From Omphiscola glabra (lineage: Eukaryota; Mollusca; Gastropoda; Lymnaeidae): a stretch of DNA of 64,000 nt. The stretch lies in NCBI GenBank assembly GCA_964017045.1, contig OZ024798.1, forward strand, positions 11,716,995-11,780,994, read 5' to 3'. The translations under genes were made by a program, and so were the position numbers. Positions 1 to 16,156 of this stretch are shown one piece after another (position 1 is the stretch's first letter; the number at the start of each line of letters is the position of its first letter). The notes under the pieces are model-generated. The model was not told where the DNA came from. It did no database searches and saw nothing but the letters and a program-made list of their open reading frames with translations.

Positions 1-173
1 CCTTCCAATACCGTACTGGGTGGAACGAGGCCTAAGTGTTGTTTTTCAACTTTGCAACAAAGCAAATAAAGAGCTCCAGAACACTGAATCATGCTATTGA
101 AAAGTCCTTGTTAAGAGATTTTCAACCAGACATTAAAAAACTGATTTCACTTTACAAAACGCATCCGACCCTT

Positions 174-478
174 AAAAAACCCCCGTATCCGGAAATTTGA
201 TCGAAAGAAATTTGGTCGACGGAAAATTGATCGAACGGAAATTTGGTCGAATCGTTTTTTTTTTATTTATACGTTAAAATTTTGCATCAAATTTCTTTTT
301 GAACGCATTATTTTGTTTTACAGTATAGTATAGTGCGTTCAAAAAGAAATTTGACGACAATTTTAACGTCTCGACTGAAAAAAAGATTCGACCAAATTTC
401 CGTTCGATCAAATTTCCGTCGATCAATTTTCCGTCCACCAAATTTCTTTCGATCAAATTTCCGGTAACCAAAAAACCC
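174..478. mobile_element. Fold-back (long inverted repeat) MITE
   Basis: Two arms of roughly 130 bp (about 185-317 and 336-467) are inverted copies of each other. They are built from variations on GGAAATTTGATCGAA and its complement and run into a T-rich/A-rich inner part. A 9-bp direct repeat AAAAAACCC lies on both sides (174-182 and 470-478). The structure fits a non-autonomous fold-back transposon; a 9-bp duplication would suit a Mutator-like element, but the flank is low in complexity so this is only inferred. No coding capacity is seen. Confidence 0.6.
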
Positions 479-1478
479 ATTATAACAGTGAAGAAAGTTA
501 AGTGTCATGTAAAAAAAAAATATTTTTTTAATTTATAATTATCTTACTTTAAAATGTGTAGGCATGGTATCTGTGGATAATCAACTTGATTGGTAGACAT
601 TCAAATACACGTTAAACCTTTTTTATTTTATGATGCTATCATTCATCTTATAGAAATTGTTTTAACGGGCTAAGATAGGATGGCGGTAGGAATGTCTTTA
701 TAGCCTTAAAGAGGGGTGGTGGGCGAAAAAAAGTACGAGAAACACTGAATTAGAATGAATCAAATAAATAAGACAATTATTCCTGATTGAACAGTATAAC
801 TGTTTTCTTTTATCATGTAAACACATAATTTTGATTTATATCAATAAGGGACTGAGTGTAGAAAGGTTAGTGGAGGGGCAAAGGGGGTAAGAATAAAAAG
901 AAAAAAATATTTGGCACAGTTAGCTGGGATAAAAAAAAAAAAGGGGGGGGGGTGTAAGAAGATTTACAATCATATTTCTCACTGAACTGGTGGGCAGAAA
1001 GGGAGAGCATTTAGAGTCACGAAAGTCAGTGCAGCATATCTGTAACATCTAGTAGAACAACGGTTCTCAATAAGGAAAAATCTCAAGATTCAATTCTCCT
1101 GACATGTACGCACTGGGAGGGACTGGAAACCGCTGACGAGGCTTTACAGGGAGCATACAGACACGCCAGGCCAGCTTAACTACTGTAATTCTCTTAGACT
1201 TGTCCACAGGACATGTAAAGATAAGCCACGCCTATAGTAAGGTCAAAACATTGTAAAAGAAGAAGGAAAAAAAAGGTGGGACTTCAACCAAGACTCCTCT
1301 GTACCTCCTCCAGAAATTGATGTGTCATTATGTCTTAGGCAAAAGAGAGAGGTCAGGAATGACGTACCGATGCATTCCCGGAGGACTCGACCCCTTGTTA
1401 TATTCTATACATGGATAGATTGCTACTCGCAAGACACCGGGGTAAAATTTTGTATTGGTTTGTCATCGGTAGAAGGTG
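479..1478. other. AT-rich unassigned DNA
   Basis: No convincing reading frame, RNA gene or repeat array is visible. Short A and G homopolymers occur (for example near 930-955). Confidence 0.5.
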
Positions 1479-1690
1479 ACGTAGAGCAGCGGTCCTCAAC
1501 CTGTTGGTCGCGACCCCTAGGGGGTCGAATGACCCTTTCACGGGGGTCGCCTAGGACCATCGGAAAACACATATACTCTACAGTTGTGATGTATCAATGA
1601 GCATACTTTTGTGGTTGAGGGTCGCCACAACATGAGGAACTGTATTAAAGGGTCGCGGCATCAGAAAAGTTGAGAACCACTGACGTAGAG
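1479..1690 (+). mobile_element. SPIN-like hAT MITE, copy 1
   Basis: The element runs from 1487 to 1682 (196 bp). It starts CAGCGGTCCTCAACC and ends GTTGAGAACCACTG, imperfect terminal inverted repeats typical of the SPIN (Space Invaders) hAT family. A perfect 8-bp target duplication ACGTAGAG lies at 1479-1486 and 1683-1690. Internal blocks such as GGGTCGCGGCAT and ACATGAGGAACTGTATT match my memory of SPIN consensus sequences. It is non-autonomous and has no transposase. The short ORF at 1322-1600 merely crosses it. Confidence 0.85.
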
Positions 1691-1798
1691 GATCGTTTAA
1701 CTATATCAAAGTGGTGCTCCTGGATGTCTTTTTACCTCAAGATCTACCTTAAGGGCTTTCCTTTCCAGATTTCATCACGTGGGCTGGTTTACATGGTG

Positions 1799-1916
1799 TC
1801 CCGGGTGGATGGGATTGTTAGCCTTGGATGGCAACTCTTCTGAGAAAAACGGCAAAACTCCCGGAGATGGAGTCCCGTAGACGATAAAAATTCCGACTGC
1901 TCCTGTGATGTAGAAC
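1799..1916 (+). mobile_element. tRNA-derived SINE fragment, copy 1 (headless)
   Basis: This stretch shares blocks with the minus-strand copies near 25.76-26.15 kb and 48.47-48.60 kb: GGGTGGATGGGA, then CCTTGGATGGCAACTC, then CCGGAGATGGAGTCCCG. The tRNA-like head seen in the other copies is missing, so this one is 5' truncated. Confidence 0.6.
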
Positions 1917-2063
1917 GCATAAAGAGGCACAAGACACACCGCAGGCCATCTACTGCAGCCTGGTGTATTTCCAGTCGTCTTGACTAGCTCTTTCCGTCTG
2001 TACCAAATAGGTAAGGGCGAGAGAGTGAGACTGACAACTTGTGCAAATCTCCCTCACTTCGAA

Positions 2064-2425
2064 AAATAACACACAAAAACAACCCAAAAAACAACCAAAC
2101 AACCAAAAAAACCAACCAAACAACCCAAAAAACAACCAAACAACCCAAAAAACCAACCAAACAACCCCAAAAAAAACAAACAACCCAAAAAACAACAAAA
2201 CAACCCAAAAACCAACCAAACAACCCAAAAAACCAACCAAACAACCCAAAAAACAACCAAACAACCCAAAAAAACAACCAAACAACCCAAAAAAACCAAA
2301 CAACCCAAAAAACAACCAAACAACCCAAAAAACCAACCAAACAACCCAAAAACCAACCAAATAACCCAAAAAACCAACCAAACAACCCAAAAAACAACCA
2401 AACAACCCAAAAAACAACCAACAAA
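2064..2425 (+). repeat. A/C-only minisatellite, ~23-bp unit
   Basis: About 16 imperfect copies of a unit built from ACCAAACAACCCAAAAA. The plus strand is almost free of G and T across 360 bp, a strong strand asymmetry. The overlapping ORFs (Lys/Gln/Asn/Pro-rich on plus, Phe/Gly/Val/Trp-rich on minus) are products of the composition and show no gene-like features. Confidence 0.9.
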
Positions 2426-3112
2426 CTACAGCTTCAGTCAAGGAAAGCACTCGAGTCAAAAATTGCCTTCGTCATCTTCTCGTGCGAAGAACAAGTAATA
2501 ATACATGGAGATCACGTCTGAAAGATGATGTCGAGAGGCGGTCCAAAACTATATATGTTAACAAAAGTACGCAACAATTCAGTCGACCGACCAACTCTGT
2601 GTGTCTAATTTATAAGTATAAATTTAATCTGTTGTTTTATTGTTGTTTTTTCATTAAAGACAGTTCGAAAACTGTTTGACTGAAAGTTATTGCAGCGCAA
2701 GCGTTAAAAATCAGGTTTCTCTTAAACAAGAGTTTTGGTGGTAATTAATGGAATACGCATCTCAACGTTTGGGGACGCTTACAAAAGTGGTGCTGCCGTT
2801 CAACTTTAAAAATGGCAGCCAGCTTTTTAAAGACCAAAATCCTACTAGTGTGTAACATGTAGATCTCAAGGTGGCACACCTCGCCCGAGTGTCTTTACTG
2901 TCCTTTCCTACAGCTCGTGCCGTCTCGTCTTGGTCTGATTTCGTTATCCTTTTGTGGTAAACCAGATCCAAAAAAAATGTGTAAATATATATATTATTTC
3001 TACACTTACGCCAATTCTGTTTATTTTTAAATAATCACAGCCCCCGCCCCATTCCCCCCCCCCCCAAATTTGAAGAAATCTTTGGCCAATCATGTTCCTC
3101 AGCAATTATTTA
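2426..3112. other. Unassigned DNA between two arrays
   Basis: No gene or repeat family was recognised. A short TA run (near 2985) and a C run (3053-3065) are present. Confidence 0.45.
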
Positions 3113-4393
3113 AGGTCCCCATCGGTCCAACAGTGAGATATCGGTCCAACAGTGAGATATCGGTCCAACAGTGAGATATCGGTCCAACAGTGAGATATCG
3201 GTCCAACAGTGAGATATCGGTCCAACAGTGAGATATCGGTCCAACAGTGAGATATCGGTCCAACAGTGAGATATCGGTCCAACAGTGAGATATCGGTCCA
3301 ACAGTGAGATATCGGTCCAACAGTGAGATATCGGTCCAACAGTGAGATATCGGTCCAACAGGGAGATATCGGTCCAACAGTGAGATATCGGTCCAACAGT
3401 GAGATATCGGTCCATCAAGGAGATATCGCTCCAACAGTGAGATATCGGTCCATCAGGGAGATATCGGTCCAACAGTGAGATATCGGTCCAACAGTGAGAT
3501 ATCGGTCCAACAGTGAGATATCGGTCCAACAGTGAGATATCGGTCCAACAGTGAGATATCGGTCCAACAGTGAGATATCGGTCCAACAGTGAGATATCAG
3601 TCCAACAGTGAGATATCGGTCCAACAGTGAGATATCGGTCCAACAGTGAGATATCGGTCCAACAGTGAGATATCGGTCCAACAGTGAGATATCGGTCCAT
3701 CAGGGAGATATCGGTCCAACAGTGAGATATCGGTCCATCAGGGAGATATCGGTCCAACAGGGAGATATCGGTCCAACAGTGAGATATCGGTCCAACAGTG
3801 AGATATCGGTCCAACAGTGAGATATCGGTCCAACAGTGAGATATCGGTCCATCAGGGAGATATCGGTCCAACAGTGAGATATCGGTCCAACAGTGAGATA
3901 TCGGTCCAACAGTGAGATATCGGTCCATCAGGGAGATATCGGTCCAACAGGGAGATATCGGTCCATCAGGGAGATATCGGTCCAACAGTGAGATATCGGT
4001 CCAACAGTGAGATATCGGTCCAACAGTGAGATATCGGTCCAACAGTGAGATATCGGTCCAACAGTGAGATATCGGTCCAACAGTGAGATATCGGTCCAAC
4101 AGGGAGATATCGGTCCAACAGTGAGATATCGGTCCAACAGTGAGATATCGGTCCATCAAGGAGATATCGCTCCAACAGTGAGATATCGGTCCATCAGGGA
4201 GATATCGGTCCAACAGTGAGATATCGGTCCAACAGTGAGATATCGGTCCAACAGTGAGATATCGGTCCAACAGTGAGATATCGGTCCAACAGTGAGATAT
4301 CGGTCCAACAGTGAGATATCAGTCCAACAGTGAGATATCGGTCCAACAGTGAGATATCGGTCCAACAGTGAGATATCGGTCCATCAGGGAGAT
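3113..4393 (+). repeat. 19-bp minisatellite, ~67 copies
   Basis: The unit is GGTCCAACAGTGAGATATC, repeated head to tail over 1281 bp. Each unit carries the palindrome GATATC. Variants GGTCCATCAGGGAGATATC and ATATCGCTCC are not random: a block with the CAAGG and CGCTCC variants at about 3412-3440 recurs at about 4152-4180, and the ATATCAGTCC variant at 3600 recurs near 4321. This shows duplication of a block of about 38-39 units. The 386-residue minus ORF is open only because the array lacks stops and is not considered a gene. Confidence 0.95.
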
Positions 4394-5440
4394 AAAGCAG
4401 GCAATGACGTTCGGTTTGTGACGGAGCCACGCCACAAAAGTTAATTTATGGCCCCCGTTATTGTCCTCTTTTTGTTTAATCATGCAGGGAGACGAACAAA
4501 AATGACTTGATTCTGCCATAAACTATAGATCATATTCAGGTATTTTAAAGAAGCGACAATCTCTTCCATTAAGATCAGCTTCCAAGGATCTGAAAGAATA
4601 TATAGCTCTATAAGATTACGATATTTCTAGTAAATGTCTGATACAGAGAATTTTCAAGATTTCTTTAATTGTTTCTTTTTTCTTTTCCCTTTCTTTCCTT
4701 GAGATCTGGGATCTTAAAAATATATATTCGTTTAATCAACGTGGCTGAATGGGAACATTCGGTTTGTCACTTCCCATCATGCAAAGCGCGAGCTGAAGTA
4801 AATTATGTATTTAATAAATGTCCGCCACTAGTAATTTCAATAAATAATTTAGTTGAGCAGCGACCAATGGATATGAAAGAGGAAACCAATCTACTCGGTC
4901 CCCTCCCAACCCTCTACCATACCACCCCCACCCTCACACCCCCACCCCCCACCCCCTGGTAATGAATTATTTTTTTTTGGACCTGGTATTATCCATAGAC
5001 ATGTTGTTTTTTAAAGCACGGGCACTTATTTATCTCTGTTCACCTTTGGGGGATTGTGACACACGTGTGCAGTGTCAAGCAAGTGTCGGAGCACGCCATA
5101 AACGCAATCCAAAAATCCAAGACCCAATACGGAGGAAAAGACAGCATCAAAAAAAAATAAATAATTTTTTACGACTGTTTGAAAACTTTGATATTACATC
5201 CACGATCTAGTGTCATACAAAATATTGACAAATTATTTTTGGGAAAAAAAAAATATTAGATCGTATGCGGAATTATTAATCTTTGACCACTAAGGTCTCA
5301 CATTTTTTATTTAACGTAAAGAGTCATAACATATTTTTAGAGATCCCATTTAACAAACAAAAAAAAACCAAGAGATATACATTTTTCATGACTTGAGCAT
5401 CTTTTATGTATATTTTGCTTCTGGCGTGTCCTGCTTCCTC
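4394..5440. other. Unassigned DNA
   Basis: AT-rich with a C-rich patch at about 4915-4960. No feature can be supported. Confidence 0.45.
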
Positions 5441-5444
5441 TTCA

Positions 5445-5506
5445 CAACCCGCTGTCAACCAGCTTCACAACCAGCTTCACAACCCGCTCTCAACCAGCTT
5501 CACAGG
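5445..5506 (+). repeat. Short tandem repeat, CAACCAGCTTCA-type
   Basis: About five imperfect copies of a 12-13 bp unit (AACCAGCTTCAC). Confidence 0.6.
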
Positions 5507-5612
5507 GTGGAAAAAAACAACTATCACGCAGCGAACTGTCATGCGTCCCGTTTGAACTTGGTTCAGGTAGATTTTTTTTTTTACTTTAGGCGGAGGCGAC
5601 TTAATTAATAAA

Positions 5613-5795
5613 AACTACCCGTAGGACTGCCTGTAGGACTGCCTGTAGGACTGCCTGTAGGACTGCCTGTAGGACTGCACATAGGACAGCCCGTAAAACA
5701 GCCCGTAGGACAGTCTGTAGGACTGCCCGTAGAACAGCCTATAGGACTCCATGTAGGACTGCCCGTAGGACTGCCTGTAGCACTGCCTGTATGAC
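5613..5795 (+). repeat. 12-bp minisatellite
   Basis: About 15 copies of GTAGGACTGCCT with increasing divergence toward the right-hand end. The 70-residue minus ORF (Gly-Ser-Pro-Thr) is a by-product of the 12-bp period. Confidence 0.85.
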
Positions 5796-7194
5796 GATTG
5801 TTTAAATTCCGGCACATACTATTGAAAAATGGACTTTAACATTTTTTTTTTTGTGTGTAACTCTCTGACCCACCGAGTGTTTTCTACGAAAAACTTGACC
5901 CGGTGTAAAAAAACAACAGCACCCGGTTAAGCCGTAGTATTAGATATTTCAACATAAAAAAAATCTCGACCATATCAAAAATCAATCCCCCAAAAAACTC
6001 TTACAAAACATCTTAATTTCCATCACTATAAAGTAATCCCTAGAAGTCTAGCGCACTGACACAGAAATGTCACCGAGAGCCAAGAGCCGTACGAGGCGGT
6101 GACTAAGATTTACTTTTTCGTATTGGAGAAAATTTATGATTAAGCCAATCAGACCGGCTGCCGGACTTCCCGTGTCCACCAATTTGATTCTTTTCTCTAT
6201 GACGTGGGTCTCCTACGCACACACATGGGGGCTTAGTTGGGATGGTGACGCCCTCGACGAAGAATAGTGTTGATTTTTTATTGAGATAGCGAAATAAAAA
6301 AATAAAATTCCTCTTCTACCTCCCAACTTACTTAATTTATGACAGACACCCCATCACAGAGAAGACATGGTGGGGGAAAAATGGGAGGGTTGGGGGTGTA
6401 AGGTTTTAGTCATTCCATGTCCTGTTTGTTGACGTCATCGACTGGAAATGAAACTTAATGAAACAGCAGAGCTTTCACTGAAATTAAATTAGTGAGCACA
6501 ATTTTTCACGTGTTTTCTTGTAACCCGAGCAAGCCGAATCTCGAAACAAAAACGTCATGACCCCTTTAGTTCGACCGTGTCAGTATTCAACGCCTCGATT
6601 TTGTGTGTCCAGCTAGGGAGGTCATCCCGTGATCTTAATGCAACACATTTGGGGTTAACCCTATGGTGGACCTAAGTAAGTCAAATCTAGACGTAATCGT
6701 GGACTTGACATGCAGCCATATTGAGGACGTAGTCGGAAGTATCCCAAAAAGAGTTAGATTGTGAAGATATACAGTTGTTTTTTTGTGTTGTTGTTGTTCT
6801 TCTGCGCTTCGCTTTCCATTGAAAGAAAAAAAAAATATCTCTACGGAAGTGATGGTTTGTCTACAAATGGAAGTCTAGAAACATGGTTTAAAATCAAGCA
6901 ATTTTACCGATGGACAAGCTAGACAAACCTACTCGATGTTGGCCCTATCGTAGTGAGCAGAGATACCGTGGCGTGGGCGGCCACGTGAGGACGAGAGGCA
7001 ATATTTGCGGAAATCAAGGTTTGCCTTGTGGAATTGAGTTGCGGACGCACGCGATATTATGATGGCATTTTTTTTATATTGCACTGGTTTATAATTAGAT
7101 TATTATCGGTTTATTACTTATTGCATTTAAGTGTTCTGCATAACACTTGAGCTCTATCTTGCAATCTCATCGCCTGCTAGACAGCCTATTAATA
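5796..7194. other. Unassigned DNA
   Basis: No gene, RNA gene or repeat family recognised over about 1.4 kb. Confidence 0.45.
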
Positions 7195-7415
7195 TGGTAT
7201 TGGCATGAATAGTCAAAAGATATAGCACTGGTATAAATTGTCACAAGATATAGTATCGGCAAGAATTGTCAAAGGATATAGTTTGGGCATAAATTGCCCG
7301 ATGATATTGTCTACGAATAAATTTCTCGGTCCACCATATAATTTAGAAAAAAATTTAAAAAAAACACAAAAAAGGGAAATATCTTTGTCATGGTGTAAAT
7401 TATCGAAAGATTTGA
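7195..7415 (+). repeat. Degenerate ~32-bp tandem repeat
   Basis: Six or so diverged copies of a unit like GATATAGTATCGGCAAGAAT followed by TGTCAAAA. Confidence 0.55.
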
Positions 7416-8935
7416 TTGCCTTATATCACAAAGGGTACATCAACATTTTGTAATACTGTGAATAAATTTATTCCATTTTTTAGAAATACCAAAGACAAAT
7501 GATGCTTTCCCAACTATTTTTTCATGCATCATACTATGGGTGCCCCCGGCACCACATACTGGTGCCCACAGCTCCATACATTGGTGCCCACAGCCAACTT
7601 TCAGAGCCGGAAAATCAATAGAAGCTTTTGAATTTCGAAACACACGGTTCGTGTCCGATATTTACAACGTGTGCAATGCCACTTCTATTTGATCAGGAAC
7701 CTCCCATCAGTCTTTTTCTTCCTGGTCCGCCTATGATCCATACTTCCTTGTTCCATGTAAATTATATACATTTTTTTTATTTTTTAATAATTGAACATGA
7801 CAAACGATCCCATAAGTCTTTATTCTATTTCCTCATCTTTTGTTTACAAATCAAACAGTGAAGTACGCTATAGTGGCGACAGTGTTAATTAGCAGAGTTC
7901 TCCCATGTAAAAAACCAATAAAACCTCCTATTTAATAAGCCACATGAACCATATACGTGTGACTTCCTTAATTAGTACAGTGTTAAAAAGTGTGTCACCC
8001 CCCCCCACCCCCAGCTCTACAAACCGTGCGCGCGAATTCCGTTAACTTTGTTTGCACCGCACGTGCCGCGTGCAGTCTCAATCGGATTAATCAAGAGAAA
8101 ACGTTTGGAATATACCGAAAAATAAAAAGGTAATTCGTTTAGCGTGTGATGAATAAATATAGCAAACTTTTAACAATTAGTGCGCTTCTTTTTCGGCCTT
8201 CAAATGGACGGACCGCATTTAAATAACGGTTGGGAGAAGGTTGGGGGGTGGGGCGTAAAAAAAAAATCTTGAATATCTAACACAAAATGTATATTCGTAC
8301 TTGAATTATTTATTCATGGATCACGTGATCAATTATTGATAAGGATCCACTGCTATTAACATGCACTTGTTAATTCTGCAGAATATTTTCAGTCCTCGGA
8401 AGAAAAAAAAAACCAACAAACTTTTGAATGAACGATGGTAAGAAATACGCCCACTTATCGATTACATCTGACGCTTCTAGCTGGACAGCTCCTCATGTCA
8501 TGCCCAACAACGGACACAAATTGTTTGATTATCAATTTAGTTAGGTTTACGGGTTTTAATTAAAGGAGTAAAGATATTGCATTAAAAAAAAAAACTAATT
8601 TAGTTTTCGAGGTACGTGGAGCACAGACAATCGATGAAACGAGAAAATTGAACAATAAATGATGAACAATTCATCGTCATTGTCTGAAAATATTTAACCA
8701 TTAACAATAACGTATAGCAGCAACAGAGTAAGAAAATCCTTATGATGCATGCGTGTATACTTTAATAATGTCTTACACAGTTAGAGTGGTAAGTTTTTGT
8801 ATGCCTCGTGTTATCTTCATTACGCAACTATTATACGTATTGCATTCCTTATGGATTACTTTATACTATTATAATCCCTTACCTTGCTTCATCGCTACTT
8901 TCTTACCTCCATACTTAAAAGCTGTACAATTTTCT
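7416..8935. other. Unassigned DNA
   Basis: AT-rich with small homopolymers (C run near 7999). A short GGTGCCCACAGC repeat occurs near 7550-7600. No gene supported. Confidence 0.45.
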
Positions 8936-9190
8936 TACATCCCTACTTACATTCCTACTTATATTCCGACTTACATTCCTATTTACTCTCATACTTCCAT
9001 TCCTACTTCCATTCCGACTTACATTCCACCTTACATCGCTACTTACATTTCAAACGTACATTCCTATTTACACTCCAACTTACATTAATACTTACGTTCC
9101 CACTTACATTCCTATTTACACTCCTACTTACATCCTACTTAGATTACAACTTACATTCCTGCTTACATTCCAGCTTACATTCCTAATTTT
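8936..9190 (+). repeat. 12-bp minisatellite
   Basis: About 20 imperfect copies of CTTACATTCCTA. ORFs of 100-111 residues (Tyr/Ile/Pro or Leu/His/Ser) arise from the period. Confidence 0.8.
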
Positions 9191-9247
9191 CTGAAATTCC
9201 TGTTTGCTCTTCGGACAAATGCGTCGTTAAATAAATGCTTAGGATAT

Positions 9248-9352
9248 GTCATTGTCAACTCCATGTCAACTCCATGTCACCTTCATGTCAACTCCCGGTC
9301 AACTGCATATCAACTCCATGATAACTCCACGTCAACTCCATCTCAACGCCAC
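9248..9352 (+). repeat. ~12-bp tandem repeat
   Basis: About nine degenerate copies of TCAACTCCATG with 1-2 base spacers. Confidence 0.7.
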
Positions 9353-9966
9353 GCTCACTCTACAAATCAATGTTTGTTTGCGTGCGTGTAGCACTAGGCC
9401 AAATTACATCAAATTACACCACAGCTTCAACCATTACAAAACGAGTCTCACATTCACATCAATCTCCTTCCCCGAATCCTTTTCGTATTCATTGTTGTTG
9501 TTTTTGGTTTTTTTTGTGGGTTTTTTTTTTTCATTTCTTCGTTGATGATGACAAAAATCTCATATTGCGTTTGTGCGTGACCTCAAATCATGACGAATTG
9601 CATGGGCTTAACTCAAAATCAAACTCACCCGCTTAATGATCGGATTTGTCCAAGCACAGATTCGATCACTGTTTCGGTCTTCCGGCGAAATTTTTTTGCA
9701 ATCTGTTATTCGGCGTTTCCCATTTTTTGAGCTCATGTCATTTACTAAGAGACGCTTTGGTGATTTTTTTTTTTCTTCTCTTCCTGGTTTTTGTTAATGA
9801 GATACATAGGCTTTAGTGTTAATTGACATTATAAAGGAGAACTGGAGCATTGACGTAACTGTGAATATTTATCATTGACAGGAATGAATTTAATTTGGGT
9901 TATTATAGTCTCATTCGACCCATAAAAAAAAAATCTGTTGGCAGAACCATTTCGTTTTACTTTAAC
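9353..9966. other. Unassigned DNA
   Basis: T-rich stretches (near 9500-9535 and 9760-9775). No gene recognised. Confidence 0.4.
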
Positions 9967-9967
9967 G

Positions 9968-10000
<33 letters not shown>

Positions 10001-10290
10001 AAATAATTTTTTAAAAACAATAAAATTATTATATAAAAAAAAATTAATTTAATATAAAAAAAAAATTTATATAATATAAAAAAAGCAGCAACAATACAAT
10101 AAAGTACAAAAAATAATTTAGAAAATAATAATTATAATAAATATAAAAGAATTCTTTAACAAACGATTAAAAAAAATATTAAAAAATTAAATAATTTAAA
10201 AAAAACAACCAAACCGTTATAAAAAAAATTATTTTAAAAAAATTAATAAAATTATTTCCCCAAAAAAATAATTAATGAAATGTATAATTA
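9967..10290. repeat. A-rich low-complexity tract
   Basis: A run of about 30 A residues (9968-9998) leads into some 290 bp of A/T-only runs. It could be an expanded poly(A) tail of an unrecognised retroelement, but no element body was identified upstream. Confidence 0.6.
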
Positions 10291-10944
10291 TTAAGTAACA
10301 AGTCAGCACCTATTAACCCCAAGCCAATGGCGTAGCATTACCAGACCTTCAATTTCGCATCCCCATTGACACAAGCAGAGAATGCACCGCTTAGACGTGC
10401 GCGCCCCCCCCCCCCCCCGGGTCAAATAATCCTAGGATTTGTTTCGGTTCACCAAGGCCAGAGTTTTGTTTTCACTTGACCCGGACCAGGGCGTTCTTTT
10501 CTTTAGTTTTCTTCAATTTCCTGTGGCCAGTTTGATCCACAGAATGGGCAAGTGCTTCTTGGGGGAGGGGACTGACGATAATCCTTTCCGGACGCCTGGT
10601 CCTCTGTTTGTGACACGTGGCAACTCGTAGATCCTTGTAGACCCTGCTCACCACCCCCTGAACGAAACAAGGGGTGGGGGGAGGTCAAGGCATTGACTGG
10701 CAGGCGCTAAGCTTTGAGTCAAAGTCAGCGACTCCTAGGGATTACGTCATGTTATGGATAATCAACTCGAAGTACTTTCTTTAAAGGGGGATGGGGTATA
10801 AGATTTACAAGCAAATTAAACGTTGGTTTGAGTGCACAAACGTTATACAATCAATTTGAATGGTTTTATTTAAAAATCTTGTAAAATTAACTTCACCTTT
10901 GTTGTAGTGATTCTTTCTGGCTGTGTGGCCAAATCTTCGGGAGG
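10291..10944. other. Unassigned DNA
   Basis: Contains a C run (10404-10418). No gene supported. Confidence 0.4.
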
Positions 10945-11560
10945 CTGAGTGACCCACTCTCCGTCAACCTATCGAGCTGAAACTTGGCCCATAGAATCGT
11001 TGCCGATGACAACACATTTCTTTTCAAATTTTCATCCCAACTCTCCAACACCCCCCTCCCCACACCCAAAAAAACAGCAGCAACAACAACATCAGTTTTT
11101 CCCTATTTTTCAAGGGGAAGATGAAGGAAATATGATTGCCACTGGTTTCACGAAATAAAATTCCCGATAACTGCGCTAAATGAGATTCTCCAGAAAAAAA
11201 TAATCTCAAGTGCGTTTGTTGCGCGATATTTAATTTTTCTTTTTTTTTTTTCGGAAATAGTTGGTGAAATAAATCTGCGGGTGTAGAAGCGGGTTGATCA
11301 TTAGAATATTAATATAGTTCAGGGGCGTGAACAGACATGCGTTTGCGAGCCTGTGGGGGGGGGGGAGGGGGGCTAATTGGGATTCTTTTAAGGTGCGCTA
11401 CTTGAAGGCATGTTTAGTAAAATTTTCAGCCACACACTTATTGCTCGATGTTACATTTTATAAAGGATTTACGTGAAAAACGTTCTTTTTTGGAGGTTGT
11501 TTAATTTTACAATTTTGTTTGATTTATTGAACACTAACAATGCTTAGATGAACACAATTA
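10945..11560 (+). repeat. Dispersed repeat family X, copy 1
   Basis: This aligns by eye to 53705-54300: GAGCTGAAAC, then CACGAAATAAAATTCCCGAT, then ATTAGAATATTAATATAGT, then ACATTTTATAAAGG. The right part also matches 20669-20716 (copy 3). No terminal repeats or coding capacity were recognised, so the class is unknown. It could be the 3' part of a retroelement. Confidence 0.65.
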
Positions 11561-11662
11561 AGGATAATCCAAACATCTTAAAAATAGCCTTATGGTATAC
11601 TTCTCATGCACAATATTTGAGTGACACAATAAATTTGGCATTTTGATTTTGAAGGAAAAAAA

Positions 11663-11958
11663 TTATGTGTCAGTATGTGTCGTTATGCCACTTTGTTACA
11701 GTGTTTCAGTATGTGTCAGAATGTCAGTATGTCACTATGCTATATTATGGTAATATGTGTCAGTATGTCAGTATGTTGCTATGCGACAGTATGTCAGTAT
11801 ATATCGGTATGTGTGAGAATATCATTATGTGTAAGAATGTCAGTATGTTACTGTGCTATAGTTTGTCAGTATGTTTCAGTATGTCACAATGTGTAAGTAT
11901 GTTAGTATGTCACTGTGCTACAGTCTGTCAGTATATCAGTATTTGCCAGCATGTGTCA
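11663..11958 (+). repeat. ~10-bp minisatellite GTCAGTATGT
   Basis: Degenerate tandem copies of GTCAGTATGT and GTGTCAGTATGT over about 300 bp. The overlapping Cys/Met/Val/Ser-rich ORFs are artefacts. Confidence 0.8.
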
Positions 11959-12006
11959 TATTTGAATTAAAGTTCATTTTGTAGTAAACTAAACATTTAT
12001 TCACGA

Positions 12007-16156
<4,150 letters not shown>

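Noticed and set aside
3110..4270. 386-codon minus ORF (DRYLTVGPISHCWT-type repeats)
   Set aside because: Open only because the 19-bp unit lacks stops; other frames on the same strand are equally open and there is no gene context.
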